A stretch of 64,000 nucleotides of DNA from Tenacibaculum jejuense (GTDB taxonomy: Bacteria; Bacteroidota; Bacteroidia; Flavobacteriales; Flavobacteriaceae), in contig NZ_LT899436.1 in assembly GCF_900198195.1 (NCBI RefSeq), positions 3,129,001 through 3,193,000 on the forward strand, written 5' to 3'. The notes under the pieces are model-generated. The model did not search any database. It saw only the letters and a list, made by a program, of their open reading frames with translations, and was not told where the DNA came from. The position numbers and the translations under genes were made by a program. Shown here one piece after another: positions 54,514 through 63,894 of this stretch. Position 1 is the stretch's first letter, and each line of letters begins with the position of its first letter.

Positions 54514-54967
54514 AATAGACATTTTTAAATGGACTACTCTATTATTACCTACACATTTAAGAAAGCCTAAAATTATAGCTTTTTTAAAAGTATTAATTAC
54601 TCCTTTGAGTAGTCTTTACGATAAATTTATAATCGATCAACAAGATGACTTTTTCTACTTAAAACATAACGCTCAAGTATGTTATTTAAGAAAGGCTCTA
54701 AACGATCAGTTTGATCCTGTAAATCGCGAAATTACACTCTCTGACGGTAATAGATTCGAAAGAATTTACATTTACACAAGAGCAGAAGAAACACCACTGT
54801 TTTTAACGAAACTCACATTAAACTCAAGAGACGATTATTCAGATACTGGTGTAGATTACATTGTAGGAATTCCTAATAATTTATCAAATCAAGAAAACGA
54901 AATAAATGCATTAATAAACCGATTTAATGCAGCAACCAAACGATATAAACTAGTAACAAATGAATAG
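54503..54967 (+). CDS. Baseplate I-like (gpI/Mu gp48) tail protein, first copy
   Basis: I choose the ATG at 54503, which aligns with the second copy (MWYRIDIFKW versus MSRYKIYDTDFYKQ); the frame opens 12 bases earlier. The 154-residue protein has the helix LLPTHLRKPKIIAFLKVLITPLSSLYDKFI, followed by a beta part (VCYLRKALNDQFDPVNREITL). This fits gpI-type proteins that link J to fibres. It overlaps J by 11 bases and the collar gene by eight. Confidence 0.75.
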   Translation: MWYRIDIFKWTTLLLPTHLRKPKIIAFLKVLITPLSSLYDKFIIDQQDDFFYLKHNAQVCYLRKALNDQFDPVNREITLSDGNRFERIYIYTRAEETPLFLTKLTLNSRDDYSDTGVDYIVGIPNNLSNQENEINALINRFNAATKRYKLVTNE

Positions 54968-55943
54968 AATAAACTTTCAACAAAGCATTGGTTTTCCATT
55001 AGAAACTAATACGCTTCATGAAATGCAAAATACATATTCCATCTTTAATGAATTAGGTGAAATTACAGGAAATAAATCTATTATAAAAGGATGTATTGAA
55101 ACTGGTCAAGATATAAGTGATGGTATAGTATACATAAATGGAGAATTATTAGAATTTAAAGGTGGCTTAAAGCAATCAACAATAATTATTGTAGAGGAAA
55201 TTACTCAAGTTGAATTTGAAGACGGACAAAGTAGAGATACATATTTTAAAAGGTATGCAAAATTTGGATCTGGTATAGATAGTATAGCTTGGAGCGAATT
55301 AAAAAGAATTGATAACCTTCAAGTGACTAAGAATAACATCAATACTTTAAATAATCGCATTAATGTTACTAACAACAATGTTGATACGTTAGAAAATAAT
55401 ACTCAAACCAATTTCAATACTCTTGAAAATCAATTTCAAAGTGAAATAAACACACTTGAAACGAATATACAGAACCTTCAAAATCAATTAAATAACACAA
55501 ACACTAAAATTCAACAATTAGAAGTTCAAACGATACACAAAGAAGTTAAATGGGTAGGTAGAAATGTTACTAATAGAGATTTACCTAATAACTGGTTTAT
55601 TGCTAATGGACAAAATGGAACTGATAATATTCTAGGTAAAATGATTGTAGGATATAATAGTAGCGAAATAGAATTTGATACTATAGGAAAAACAGGTGGT
55701 GAGAAAGAAGTTGTTTTAACAGTGCCTCAGTTACCTCGTCACGGTCACAGACTTACTATTGGAGGTACAAGCCTTAATTGGTGGGACGAAGGTGATAATA
55801 GACTTTCTGGTCACGACCATGAAGCTAGTGACAACTCCAATCTAATTGATACTCTGGGAACTGGTATTACTGGAGAAGACCAACCACACAACAACCTTCC
55901 TCCTTACATCACAATGCTTCCTATTCAATTTATTAAACCTTAG
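54960..55943 (+). CDS. Collar-type tail fibre, first copy
   Basis: This 327-residue protein has an N-terminal attachment domain (residues 1-115), a trimeric coiled coil with regular NNI/NNV heptads (residues 118-190), and a C-terminal tail-collar/receptor-binding tip (QLPRHGHRLTIGG, GHDHEASDN, QPHNNLPPYITMLPIQFIKP). His pairs of the HGH/HDH type coordinate metal in short-fibre tips of myophages. It is the likely receptor-binding protein of the first module. The same N-terminal pattern begins again at 63887. Confidence 0.85.
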   Translation: MNRINFQQSIGFPLETNTLHEMQNTYSIFNELGEITGNKSIIKGCIETGQDISDGIVYINGELLEFKGGLKQSTIIIVEEITQVEFEDGQSRDTYFKRYAKFGSGIDSIAWSELKRIDNLQVTKNNINTLNNRINVTNNNVDTLENNTQTNFNTLENQFQSEINTLETNIQNLQNQLNNTNTKIQQLEVQTIHKEVKWVGRNVTNRDLPNNWFIANGQNGTDNILGKMIVGYNSSEIEFDTIGKTGGEKEVVLTVPQLPRHGHRLTIGGTSLNWWDEGDNRLSGHDHEASDNSNLIDTLGTGITGEDQPHNNLPPYITMLPIQFIKP

Positions 55944-55967
55944 TTAAATCAAATATGTTTTTTACTT

Positions 55968-56345
55968 ATGAAAAATCAAGTAACAGTTAGAAACAATCAG
56001 TCGTTTTTCGATATCGCTATACAAACCACAGGAATTGCTTCAAACGCTATATTAATCGCGCAAGCAAATAACTTATCTCCAACAGATAAGTTGGTAGTTG
56101 GCACTTCACTGATCATTCCAGATGAAGCAACAACAGATCCTACTATCAAAAATTATTACGATCGTCAGAGTTTATTACCTGCATCTGGATTAACAAAAAA
56201 CGAAGAAGATATAACTCAAGGACTTCAAGGGATTGGATATTGGACTATTGGATCAAGTTTTAAAGTTGAAGGTCAAAGTAACATAGTTCTAGATGATGTA
56301 GACATTATTGTATCAGACAAATCCTTTTTATTAAAAAATAGTTAA
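55968..56345 (+). CDS. LysM-like small protein
   Basis: This 125-residue protein begins with a LysM-type pattern (VRNNQSFFDIAIQTTGIASNAILIAQANNLSPTDKLVVGTSLIIP), followed by a short linker and beta-rich tail. LysM domains bind glycan strands; in contractile tails they may hold the baseplate or touch peptidoglycan. It lies between the collar fibre and the first of three paralogous fibres. Confidence 0.7.
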   Translation: MKNQVTVRNNQSFFDIAIQTTGIASNAILIAQANNLSPTDKLVVGTSLIIPDEATTDPTIKNYYDRQSLLPASGLTKNEEDITQGLQGIGYWTIGSSFKVEGQSNIVLDDVDIIVSDKSFLLKNS

Positions 56346-56366
56346 AAAACCCATCAAAAAAGAAAA

Positions 56367-58298
56367 ATGAAAACTAGTATAGACATTTTAAAAACCTGGT
56401 TTCAGACTGGTGACAAACCTACAGAAACTCAATTCGAAAATTTAATAGACAGCTTTCATCACAAAGATGATGGTAACCTAATAAAAGACTATGAAATATT
56501 TGATAATGGAAATGTTTCATTCACTTTTTCCGATGGAAATACAGCCAAAATTGAAAAGTTTGTTCTTCCTAACACCATGCCTCAAAATTTTATTCAAGGC
56601 TTAGTAGAAACATTAAATAGTAAGGTAAACTTTGAAACTGGCAAACAATTATCTGATGAAAATTTTACTACTGCACTACAACAAAAACTTTTAGAGTTAA
56701 AAAATTATGTGCATCCAGAGTTTCATCAAATAACAGAGATAAAAGGATTACAAGAAGCTATTGAAAGTAAAGTAGATATAGTTGCTGGTAAGCAATTATC
56801 TGACGAAAACTTTAGTACTGAAGAAAAAGAAAAATTAGCAGGATTAGAAAATTACACAGCTCCAGACTCAAAACCAATAAGTTATATTGAAGAGCTTGAA
56901 GATACTTTAGCAAAAATCAACCAAGACCTTGAAACTAAAGTCGAAATCGTAGAAGGAAAACAACTTTCTGATGAAAACTTTACAATAGTAGAGAAAGAAA
57001 AACTAGCAAGTTTCAACATCAATACTTTCGCTTCCATTTCTGATGGAACAAACACTATAGAAGCTAATGGACAGGCTGATCAAATTGTTTTTGATGGAGT
57101 AACGATAGATCCTGATCTAAAAGTTATAAAAGTAGAAGGCGGTACTCTTCCAGAAAATATTCCCATGAGTAAGATTGAAGATCTTCAACAAGAAATTGAG
57201 AGTATTTATATGTCTATTGATGAAAAAGCGAGTCAAGAAGATATACAAATAGAATTAAACGCTATAAACGAAGATCTAAATAACAAAATTGATGAAGGAG
57301 GTTTAGAGCCTTATATTCAAAATTTAGAAGAGCAAATTAATGATAAAGTTGATAGTACTGAATTTTATGATGAACTAGATCAAATTAAATCTGATATAGA
57401 TAATAAATTAGATGAAAGTCAAGTTGATGACAAAATCGCTGATGTGAAATCTGAATTGGATTCTATAAACGAAGACTTAAATAATAAAATTGATGAAGCT
57501 GCCTTAGAGCCATACATTCAAAATTTAGAAGAGCAAATTAATGACAAAATTAGCGGTATTGAATTTCATGATGAGTTAGACCAAATTAAGTTAGATATAG
57601 ATAATAAATTAGATGAAAGTCAAGTTGACGATAAAATCGCTGATGTGAAATCTGAATTAGATAATAAGGTCGATAAAGTTCCAGGAAAACAATTATCTAC
57701 AAATGATTTTACAACAGCCGAAAAACAAAAACTTGCTGATTTAGGAAACCAAAGCTTAAAAATATATAAAGATTCAAAATCTGTGTTCCATGATCCTGAA
57801 GACTTAAAAGCTGGAAAAATAGATTTATTAGATCAATCTTTTATTGCATATGAGTTACTTAGAGGTTTTAACACAATAAAAATTAACTGTTCTATTCGAT
57901 GTTACATCCCTAATAACGTTCAGGTTACACAGGATAAGTTTAATTTTTCTGTAGAACTTGGCTTAATTAGAAATTTAAATTTTGCTTATCCATTATTTAA
58001 TGTATCAGTTATAAACTTTGATCAAACAAAGCTTAGTTACATAAACGATATCACTTTAATAACAGATTTGGTTACACATAATGCGAATGGTGTAAAATTC
58101 ATCACTCAAAATATTGAAATAGATTGTTCTAAGCCAATACAAACATCATATTCAAAAACAGAAACGTATCCAAGAGATTATTTCGATTATCCATTATCTG
58201 AAACTCCTAATAAAACTGATAAAAATAAATTACTACTAAACTTTACAAGCTCTCCATTTAGAATATGGGCACAGGCTTCAGCAGTTATGGTGTATTAA
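56367..58298 (+). CDS. Tail fibre A (643 aa), paralogue 1 of 3
   Basis: The first 250 residues form a domain shared with two downstream genes (MKTSIDILKTWFQTGDKP, FHHKDDGN, then several GKQLSDENF...EKEKLA motifs and an IHPEFHQ- or VHPEFHQ-type segment). Then come two near-identical 67-residue coiled-coil repeats (about 57264-57665) and a C-terminal domain of about 190 residues without similarity to fibres B and C. The layout fits a trimeric fibre with a conserved base and variable tip. Confidence 0.75.
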   Translation: MKTSIDILKTWFQTGDKPTETQFENLIDSFHHKDDGNLIKDYEIFDNGNVSFTFSDGNTAKIEKFVLPNTMPQNFIQGLVETLNSKVNFETGKQLSDENFTTALQQKLLELKNYVHPEFHQITEIKGLQEAIESKVDIVAGKQLSDENFSTEEKEKLAGLENYTAPDSKPISYIEELEDTLAKINQDLETKVEIVEGKQLSDENFTIVEKEKLASFNINTFASISDGTNTIEANGQADQIVFDGVTIDPDLKVIKVEGGTLPENIPMSKIEDLQQEIESIYMSIDEKASQEDIQIELNAINEDLNNKIDEGGLEPYIQNLEEQINDKVDSTEFYDELDQIKSDIDNKLDESQVDDKIADVKSELDSINEDLNNKIDEAALEPYIQNLEEQINDKISGIEFHDELDQIKLDIDNKLDESQVDDKIADVKSELDNKVDKVPGKQLSTNDFTTAEKQKLADLGNQSLKIYKDSKSVFHDPEDLKAGKIDLLDQSFIAYELLRGFNTIKINCSIRCYIPNNVQVTQDKFNFSVELGLIRNLNFAYPLFNVSVINFDQTKLSYINDITLITDLVTHNANGVKFITQNIEIDCSKPIQTSYSKTETYPRDYFDYPLSETPNKTDKNKLLLNFTSSPFRIWAQASAVMVY

Positions 58299-58317
58299 AC
58301 TTTTTTAAACTCAACAA

Positions 58318-59568
58318 ATGAAAACAAGTATCGATATTCTTAAAACCTGGTTTCAAACTGGTGATAAACCAACAGAAAATCAGTTCGAAAATCTTATTGA
58401 TAGTTTTTATCATAAAGATGATGGAAATATTATTACATCCTATAAAATATATGATAATGGAAATATTTCATTTACGTTCTCTGATGGTAATAACGCTTCT
58501 TTTGAAAAGTTCATTTTACCAAACACAATGCCTGTTAACTTTATTGATGGTCTTGTAAATACGTTAAATTCTAAAGTTAACACTGAAACAGGTAAGCAAC
58601 TATCTGAAGAGAACTTTACCTCAGAATTAAAACAGAAGTTAGAAGATCTGAATAATTATATTCATCCTGAATTTCATCAAATTACAGAAATAGAAGGACT
58701 TCAAGAAATCATTGAAAACAAAGTAGATATTACAGACGGTAAACAACTTTCAGACGAAAATTTCACTACTGAAGAAAAAGCCAAACTTGCTAGCTTAGAG
58801 AATTATGTTGCTCCAGATTCAAAACCCATAAGTTATATCGAAGAGCTTGAAGATTCTTTAACTAAAATAAATCAGGATTTAGATGGTAAAGTAGACAATA
58901 TCGACGGTAAACAACTCTCAGACGAGAACTTTACTACTGAAGAAAAAGAAAAACTAGCCAATTTTAATATCAATACTTTTTCTAGTGTTACTGATGGTGA
59001 AAATAGTATTGAGGCAAACGGGCAAGCAGATCAGCTAGTTTTTAAAGGAGCTAAAATCGATACTGATAATAACATAATTGTTGTAGAAAATAATAGTTCG
59101 ATTATTGAAATTGATATCGATCTAGAATATTTTAACACCAAAGATGATAAAGAAATAAAAACAATAACACTCTTAAAAAACCCTGAAAAAAATAGTGTTA
59201 TTATACCTAAAAACGTCACTATAGTTGGGTACACAGAACCTTTTACAGAATATGGATATGTTTTATCCTTAGCCTTTGCAGATTTAACTAAAGAATCACC
59301 ATATGAAAGAACATTTCATACATTTTTATTAGCTAATCTTAGTAATTATTCAGCTGAAAATCCATCTATTAATAACACACCTTTATTTATTAGGCATGAA
59401 GATTTAAAAGCATATACACGCAATTTTCAACAAGGAATAAAACTCATTGGTGAACCAAACAAAATAATAGATACGCTAAAAGGTAAACTAAAGATTAGAA
59501 TGGAATATTTCACTTTAAAAGTTAGAGAAGAATCTATTGATACGGGACCGGTTTCGGTAATTATTTAA
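58318..59568 (+). CDS. Tail fibre B (416 aa), paralogue 2 of 3
   Basis: The N-terminal 250 residues repeat those of fibre A (KTSIDILKTWFQTGDKPTEN, YHKDDGN, GKQLSEENF, PISYIEELEDSL). The coiled-coil part is missing, and a distinct C-terminal domain of about 160 residues follows (LKNPEKNSVIIPKNVTI...). It starts 19 bases after fibre A. It is probably the shortest of three alternative or co-assembled fibres. Confidence 0.75.
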   Translation: MKTSIDILKTWFQTGDKPTENQFENLIDSFYHKDDGNIITSYKIYDNGNISFTFSDGNNASFEKFILPNTMPVNFIDGLVNTLNSKVNTETGKQLSEENFTSELKQKLEDLNNYIHPEFHQITEIEGLQEIIENKVDITDGKQLSDENFTTEEKAKLASLENYVAPDSKPISYIEELEDSLTKINQDLDGKVDNIDGKQLSDENFTTEEKEKLANFNINTFSSVTDGENSIEANGQADQLVFKGAKIDTDNNIIVVENNSSIIEIDIDLEYFNTKDDKEIKTITLLKNPEKNSVIIPKNVTIVGYTEPFTEYGYVLSLAFADLTKESPYERTFHTFLLANLSNYSAENPSINNTPLFIRHEDLKAYTRNFQQGIKLIGEPNKIIDTLKGKLKIRMEYFTLKVREESIDTGPVSVII

Positions 59569-59590
59569 CGTTAACCCTTATAAAAATTAA

Positions 59591-61903
59591 ATGAAAACAA
59601 GTTTAGACATATTAAAGAGTTGGTTCCAAACTGGAGACAAACCTACTGAAAATCAATTTGCAAATCTTTTAGATAGTTTTCATCATAAAGATGATGGAAA
59701 TATTATCGCCGACTATACGATTTTTGATAATGGAAATGTATCTTTTACTTTTTCTGATGGTAAAACTGCAGAAATACAAAAATTTGTACTTCCTAATACT
59801 ATGCCTCAAAATTTTATTGATGGTTTAGTAGAAGTTTTAAATTCAAAGGTAAACAACGAAGCAGGAAAACAATTATCGGACGAAAATTTCACAACAGTTC
59901 TAAAGCAGAAACTAACTGAATTAGAAAATTATATACACCCTGAATTTCACGAAATCACTGATATTAATGGTTTACAAGAAGCCATAGAAAGCAAAGTTGA
60001 TTATGTTGAAGGAAAGCAATTATCTGATGAAAATTTTTCAAGCGAAGAAAAAGAAAAGTTAGCCAGTTTAAGTAATTATATAGCTCCAGAAACAAAACCA
60101 ATAAGTTATATTGAAGAACTTGAAGAAACATTAACTAAAATTAATCAAGATTTAGAGGACAAAGTTAATGCTGTAGATGGCAAACAACTTTCTGATGAAA
60201 ATTTTTCAACTGAAGAAAAAGAAAAGTTAGCTAATTTCAATAGTAATACATTTTCATCTATCTCTGACGGGGAAAATATAATTACTGCAAATGGACAAGC
60301 AGATAAACTTACTTTTGAAGGAGTTACGATAAATGTAGATGAAAAAATCATTACAATTAATCAACCAGAAATCCCTACTTCATTACCGATAAGTAGTATT
60401 GAAAATTTACAAGAAGAATTAGATGATTTAAACACATCACTTAGCGAAAAAATCGACTCTAGTGAACTTCGAAATGAATTAGACCAGGTAAATGAAGAAA
60501 TTAACAACAAAGTTGATTATGAAGATTTATCAAATACAGTTCAAGAAATTGAAGGTAATCTAGAAGAGAAAGTAGAACGTAGTGATTTCTCTATAATTGA
60601 GGATAAAATCAATGAAATTGAAGGTAACTTAGACGATAAACTAGATGTGAGTGAATTCACACCTACTCGTGACAAAATCAATGAAATTGAAAGCAATCTA
60701 GACGATAAATTAGATGTGAGTGAGTTCACTCCTACCCGTGATAAAATCAATGAAATTGAAAATAATTTAGACGATAAACTAGATGTGAGTGAGTTCACAC
60801 CTACCCGTGATAAAATCAATGAAATTGAAAATAATTTAGACAATAAATTAGATGTGAGTGAGTTTACTCCTACTCGCGATAAAATCAATGAAATTGAAAG
60901 TAATCTAGATGATAAATTAGATGTGAGTGAGTTCACTCCTACCCGTGATAAAATCAATGAAATTGAAAATAACTTAGACGACAAACTAAATGTGAGTGAG
61001 TTCACACCTACTCGCGATAAAATCAATGAAATTGAAAGTAATCTAGACGATAAACTAGACGTGAGTGAGTTCACACCTACTCGCGATAAAATCAATGAAA
61101 TTGAAAATAATTTAGACGATAAAGTAGATAAAGAAAGTGATAAACAACTATCTAGTAATGATTTTACAGATAAAGACAAAACAAAATTAGCCAATCTTAG
61201 TTTAAATAATTTTAGTAGAATTTCAGATGGTATTCGTACAATCAATGTTACTAAACCAAATGATCAGATTATTTTTAACGGTGCAACTGTAAACCCTGTT
61301 AATAATACTATAACTATTGATTCAACTAATAATCAGAACATTTTTCCAGAATTCAATTTTTCTTGGGGAAGTAAATCTAGAGATTATGTTAAAAATTATA
61401 GTAACGATCCTAAAAGCTCTTATTCAGGTAATGTTAATCTTTTAGAATGTGAATTGATCAATGGTTCAGATGATATTTTAAAGTATGATCCTAAAATATT
61501 ACTGTACCGATATAAATCAAAAAAGAAAATTACTTATTACGATAAAGTAACTAATAAACCTTTTCTTTTTACTAAAAAAGCAAGATTTTATCATTATGAA
61601 GATCAAGGTAAAAGAAACACCGTAATACCTATTTCTAGTCGTAAGGTTGTATTAGATTTTGGTTTAGAGCATTTTTTCAAAAAGGAACTTCCTCCTTCAA
61701 ATGTTCTATTTGCTCAAGGAATGAAAAATTCAAATGAGAGTACACTTTATAGAAAAAAAGGCCGTTCACAAGCACATTTTTATATCAAATTAAGATTACA
61801 ATTAACAAATAAAGAAAAAACAATTTTATCTCCTTTTTCTGAAACTCTGAGAGTTTTTATAGATCAAAATGAAGAGTATAAAATTAGTTTTGAAAGAACC
61901 TAA
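59591..61903 (+). CDS. Tail fibre C (770 aa) with 23-residue repeats, paralogue 3 of 3
   Basis: It has the same N-terminal domain as fibres A and B (KTSLDILKSWFQTGDKP). A long coiled coil follows with seven full copies of a 23-residue unit (DKINEIE.NLDDKLDVSEF plus TPTR) and a partial eighth, then a unique C-terminal tip of about 200 residues. The repeat probably sets shaft length. The 69-base DNA units are nearly identical, so copy number may vary by slippage or recombination without breaking the frame. Confidence 0.78.
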   Translation: MKTSLDILKSWFQTGDKPTENQFANLLDSFHHKDDGNIIADYTIFDNGNVSFTFSDGKTAEIQKFVLPNTMPQNFIDGLVEVLNSKVNNEAGKQLSDENFTTVLKQKLTELENYIHPEFHEITDINGLQEAIESKVDYVEGKQLSDENFSSEEKEKLASLSNYIAPETKPISYIEELEETLTKINQDLEDKVNAVDGKQLSDENFSTEEKEKLANFNSNTFSSISDGENIITANGQADKLTFEGVTINVDEKIITINQPEIPTSLPISSIENLQEELDDLNTSLSEKIDSSELRNELDQVNEEINNKVDYEDLSNTVQEIEGNLEEKVERSDFSIIEDKINEIEGNLDDKLDVSEFTPTRDKINEIESNLDDKLDVSEFTPTRDKINEIENNLDDKLDVSEFTPTRDKINEIENNLDNKLDVSEFTPTRDKINEIESNLDDKLDVSEFTPTRDKINEIENNLDDKLNVSEFTPTRDKINEIESNLDDKLDVSEFTPTRDKINEIENNLDDKVDKESDKQLSSNDFTDKDKTKLANLSLNNFSRISDGIRTINVTKPNDQIIFNGATVNPVNNTITIDSTNNQNIFPEFNFSWGSKSRDYVKNYSNDPKSSYSGNVNLLECELINGSDDILKYDPKILLYRYKSKKKITYYDKVTNKPFLFTKKARFYHYEDQGKRNTVIPISSRKVVLDFGLEHFFKKELPPSNVLFAQGMKNSNESTLYRKKGRSQAHFYIKLRLQLTNKEKTILSPFSETLRVFIDQNEEYKISFERT
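60602..61127 (+). repeat. 69-bp in-frame tandem repeats in fibre C
   Basis: Seven full units and a partial eighth of 69 bp encode the 23-residue shaft repeat. Each begins GATAAAATCAATGAAATTGA. Variation is mostly third-position plus Ser/Asn and Asp/Asn changes, suggesting recent expansion. Confidence 0.9.
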
Positions 61904-61904
61904 T

Positions 61905-62521
61905 ATTCATAACAAAGTCGCTCTTAAATGAGCTACTCCAAAAGGTAACTCTTAAATGAGATGCCCCACAAAATAGCTCTCGTAATGAGCTAAGTATTCT
62001 TGGAAAAAGACAGCTACACTAGTAGTTGTCTCCAAGGATACAAAATAGAAAACGAAATCATTCATAACAAAGTCGCTCTTAAATGAGCTACTCCAAAAGG
62101 CAACTCTTAAATGAGATGCCCCACAAAATAGCTCTCGTAATGAGCTAAGTATCCTTGGTAAAAGACAGCTACAATGGTAGCTGTCTCCAAGGATACAAAA
62201 CAGAAAACGAAATCATTCATAACAAAATCGCTCTTAAATGAGCTACTACAAAAGGCAACTCTTAAATGAGATGCCCCACAAAATAGCTCTCGTAATGAGC
62301 TAAGTATCCTTGGAAAAAGACAGCTACATTGGTAGTTGTCTCCGAGGATACAAAATAGAAAACAAAATCATTTACAAACAAAGTCGCTCTTAAATGAGCT
62401 ACTCCAAAAGGTAACTCTTAAATGAGATGCCCCACGAAATAGCTCTCGTAATGAGCTAAGTATCATTGGAAAAAGACAGCTACACTGGTAGTTGTCTCCG
62501 AGTATACAAAATAGAAAACAA
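61905..62521. repeat. Four structured 155-bp direct repeats between fibre C and J2
   Basis: Units start at 61905, 62060, 62215 and 62370, exactly 155 bases apart and about 95% identical. The length is not a multiple of three and no shared frame exists, so it is not coding. Each contains three small hairpins with a common CTC-loop-GAG core (GCTCTTAAATGAGC; GGCAACTCTTAAATGAGATGCC without its central pairs broken; TAGCTCTCGTAATGAGCTA). A long hairpin follows (GTATCCTTGG and GACAGCTAC pairing with GTAGTTGTC and CCAAGGATAC). Most substitutions keep pairing through G-U or compensate, as in unit 2. Possible roles include RNA protein-binding sites or recombination spots. Confidence 0.9.
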
Positions 62522-62549
62522 ATTAACATCTATTAAATAATTAAGCATC

Positions 62550-63419
62550 ATGGCAAGAAGTATTAATGAAATACAAGAAAGTATTCTTGAGGGTATTAAT
62601 TCCGATACTGAATTAAATGCACTAGAAGTATTAACAAATAATGAAAAAGATAGTTTAACAAGCAACTCTAAAGTCTCTATTTGGCGATTATTTGTATTTA
62701 TTATTTCAGTAAGCTTTTGGACAATAGAAAAGCTTTTCGACACATTAAAGCTAGAAATAGAAGAGTTATTATACTTATTAAAACCCCATAAACCTAGCTG
62801 GTACAGAAAAAAAGTACTTGATTTTCAGTTTGGTCATGAACTTAATGAAAAAGATGTTTATGACAATGATGGGTTAACTGTAAAACAAATTGAAGATGCA
62901 AAAGTTGTAAAATACGCAGCTGTAGTAGAAATTAACTCAATTTTATATGTAAAAGTTGCAGGAGAGAACAATACAGTTAGAACAAAACTTACAGATACTC
63001 AGGAAGCAGCACTTACACAATATATTAAATTGATTAGAGATGCTGGTGTAAAAGTAGTTGTTATTAATAGAGATGCAGATCTTTTACAACTTGAAATAGA
63101 CGCTTATTATAATCCTTTAGAAATTGATGCTAGTGGTGCTCGTTTAGATGGTTCTGATAATGAACCTCTACAAAACAAATTAAGACAGTACTTAAAAGAA
63201 TTTGAATTTAATGGTGAACTTGTTTTAACAAAACTTACAGATCAATTACAACAAGTACAAGGAATTGAAATGCCCGTTATAAAAGAAGCTTTCTACAAAT
63301 TTGGAAATCAAGAAGATTGGACGCCAATTAATGAAACATATCAATCTGATGCAGGGCATATGAAAATCAAAGAAGAAAACTTAACCATTAATTGGATACC
63401 TAGAGATGTCACGTTATAA
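62550..63419 (+). CDS. Baseplate J-like protein, second copy
   Basis: This 289-residue paralogue of the J gene at 53677 shares SKVSIWRLFVFIISVSFWTIEKLFD, PSWYRKKVLDFQFG, VKYAAVVE and the C-terminal PLQNKLRQYLKEFEFNGELVLTKLTDQLQQVQGI. Divergence in the middle domain is considerable, so the duplication is old or the copy was imported. It starts a second J-I-collar set after the structured repeats and overlaps the second I gene by 14 bases. Confidence 0.85.
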   Translation: MARSINEIQESILEGINSDTELNALEVLTNNEKDSLTSNSKVSIWRLFVFIISVSFWTIEKLFDTLKLEIEELLYLLKPHKPSWYRKKVLDFQFGHELNEKDVYDNDGLTVKQIEDAKVVKYAAVVEINSILYVKVAGENNTVRTKLTDTQEAALTQYIKLIRDAGVKVVVINRDADLLQLEIDAYYNPLEIDASGARLDGSDNEPLQNKLRQYLKEFEFNGELVLTKLTDQLQQVQGIEMPVIKEAFYKFGNQEDWTPINETYQSDAGHMKIKEENLTINWIPRDVTL

Positions 63420-63894
63420 AATATATGATACGGATTTTTATAAACAGATTAGTTTATTGCTTCCAACATTCAAACGAAAATCAAAGATTATAAATTTTCT
63501 AAAATCTCTGATAAAACCCTTGACTGAACTGTATCAAGTTTTTAAACGATATAGAACAGAAACATTATATAAAATAAACCATAATGGCCAGGTTGTATAC
63601 CTTCAAAAGGTATTAAATGATAGGTTTGATAAAACACAACGAAGAATATTTATCTCAGACGGATTGTTCAACAACCCAACTTATGTTTATCCACATGAAG
63701 ATCAAAAAGATATTTATTTAAATACACAATACATTTTCAATCAAACTGAATTAGAATTTAAAGATGTTGATTTTGTTGTTGTACTTCCTTCAGATATTTC
63801 TGTATCCGATGAAGAGGATATTCGAATGAGATCTTTAATAAATTATTATAAACTAGCTAGTAAAACATATAAAATAACTACACAAAATGAATAG
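63406..63894 (+). CDS. Baseplate I-like tail protein, second copy
   Basis: This 162-residue paralogue of the I gene at 54503 shares YKQISLLLPTFKRKSKIINFLKSLIKPLTELYQ and VVYLQKVLNDRFDKTQRRIFISDG. It overlaps the next collar-like gene by eight bases, the same coupling as in the first set. Confidence 0.8.
   Translation: MSRYKIYDTDFYKQISLLLPTFKRKSKIINFLKSLIKPLTELYQVFKRYRTETLYKINHNGQVVYLQKVLNDRFDKTQRRIFISDGLFNNPTYVYPHEDQKDIYLNTQYIFNQTELEFKDVDFVVVLPSDISVSDEEDIRMRSLINYYKLASKTYKITTQNE

Noticed and set aside
60541..61245. Minus-strand open frame of 234 codons rich in Ser and Leu
   Set aside because: It is the antisense shadow of the 69-bp fibre repeats; its periodicity simply mirrors them.
55000..62521. 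Diversity-generating retroelement or invertible fibre switch
   Set aside because: No reverse transcriptase, template/variable repeat pair, recombinase gene or inverted repeats flanking fibre tips were seen.
61905..62521. Integron attC sites or a repetitive coding region
   Set aside because: There are four hairpins per unit rather than one, no integrase gene, and the 155-base period breaks any frame.
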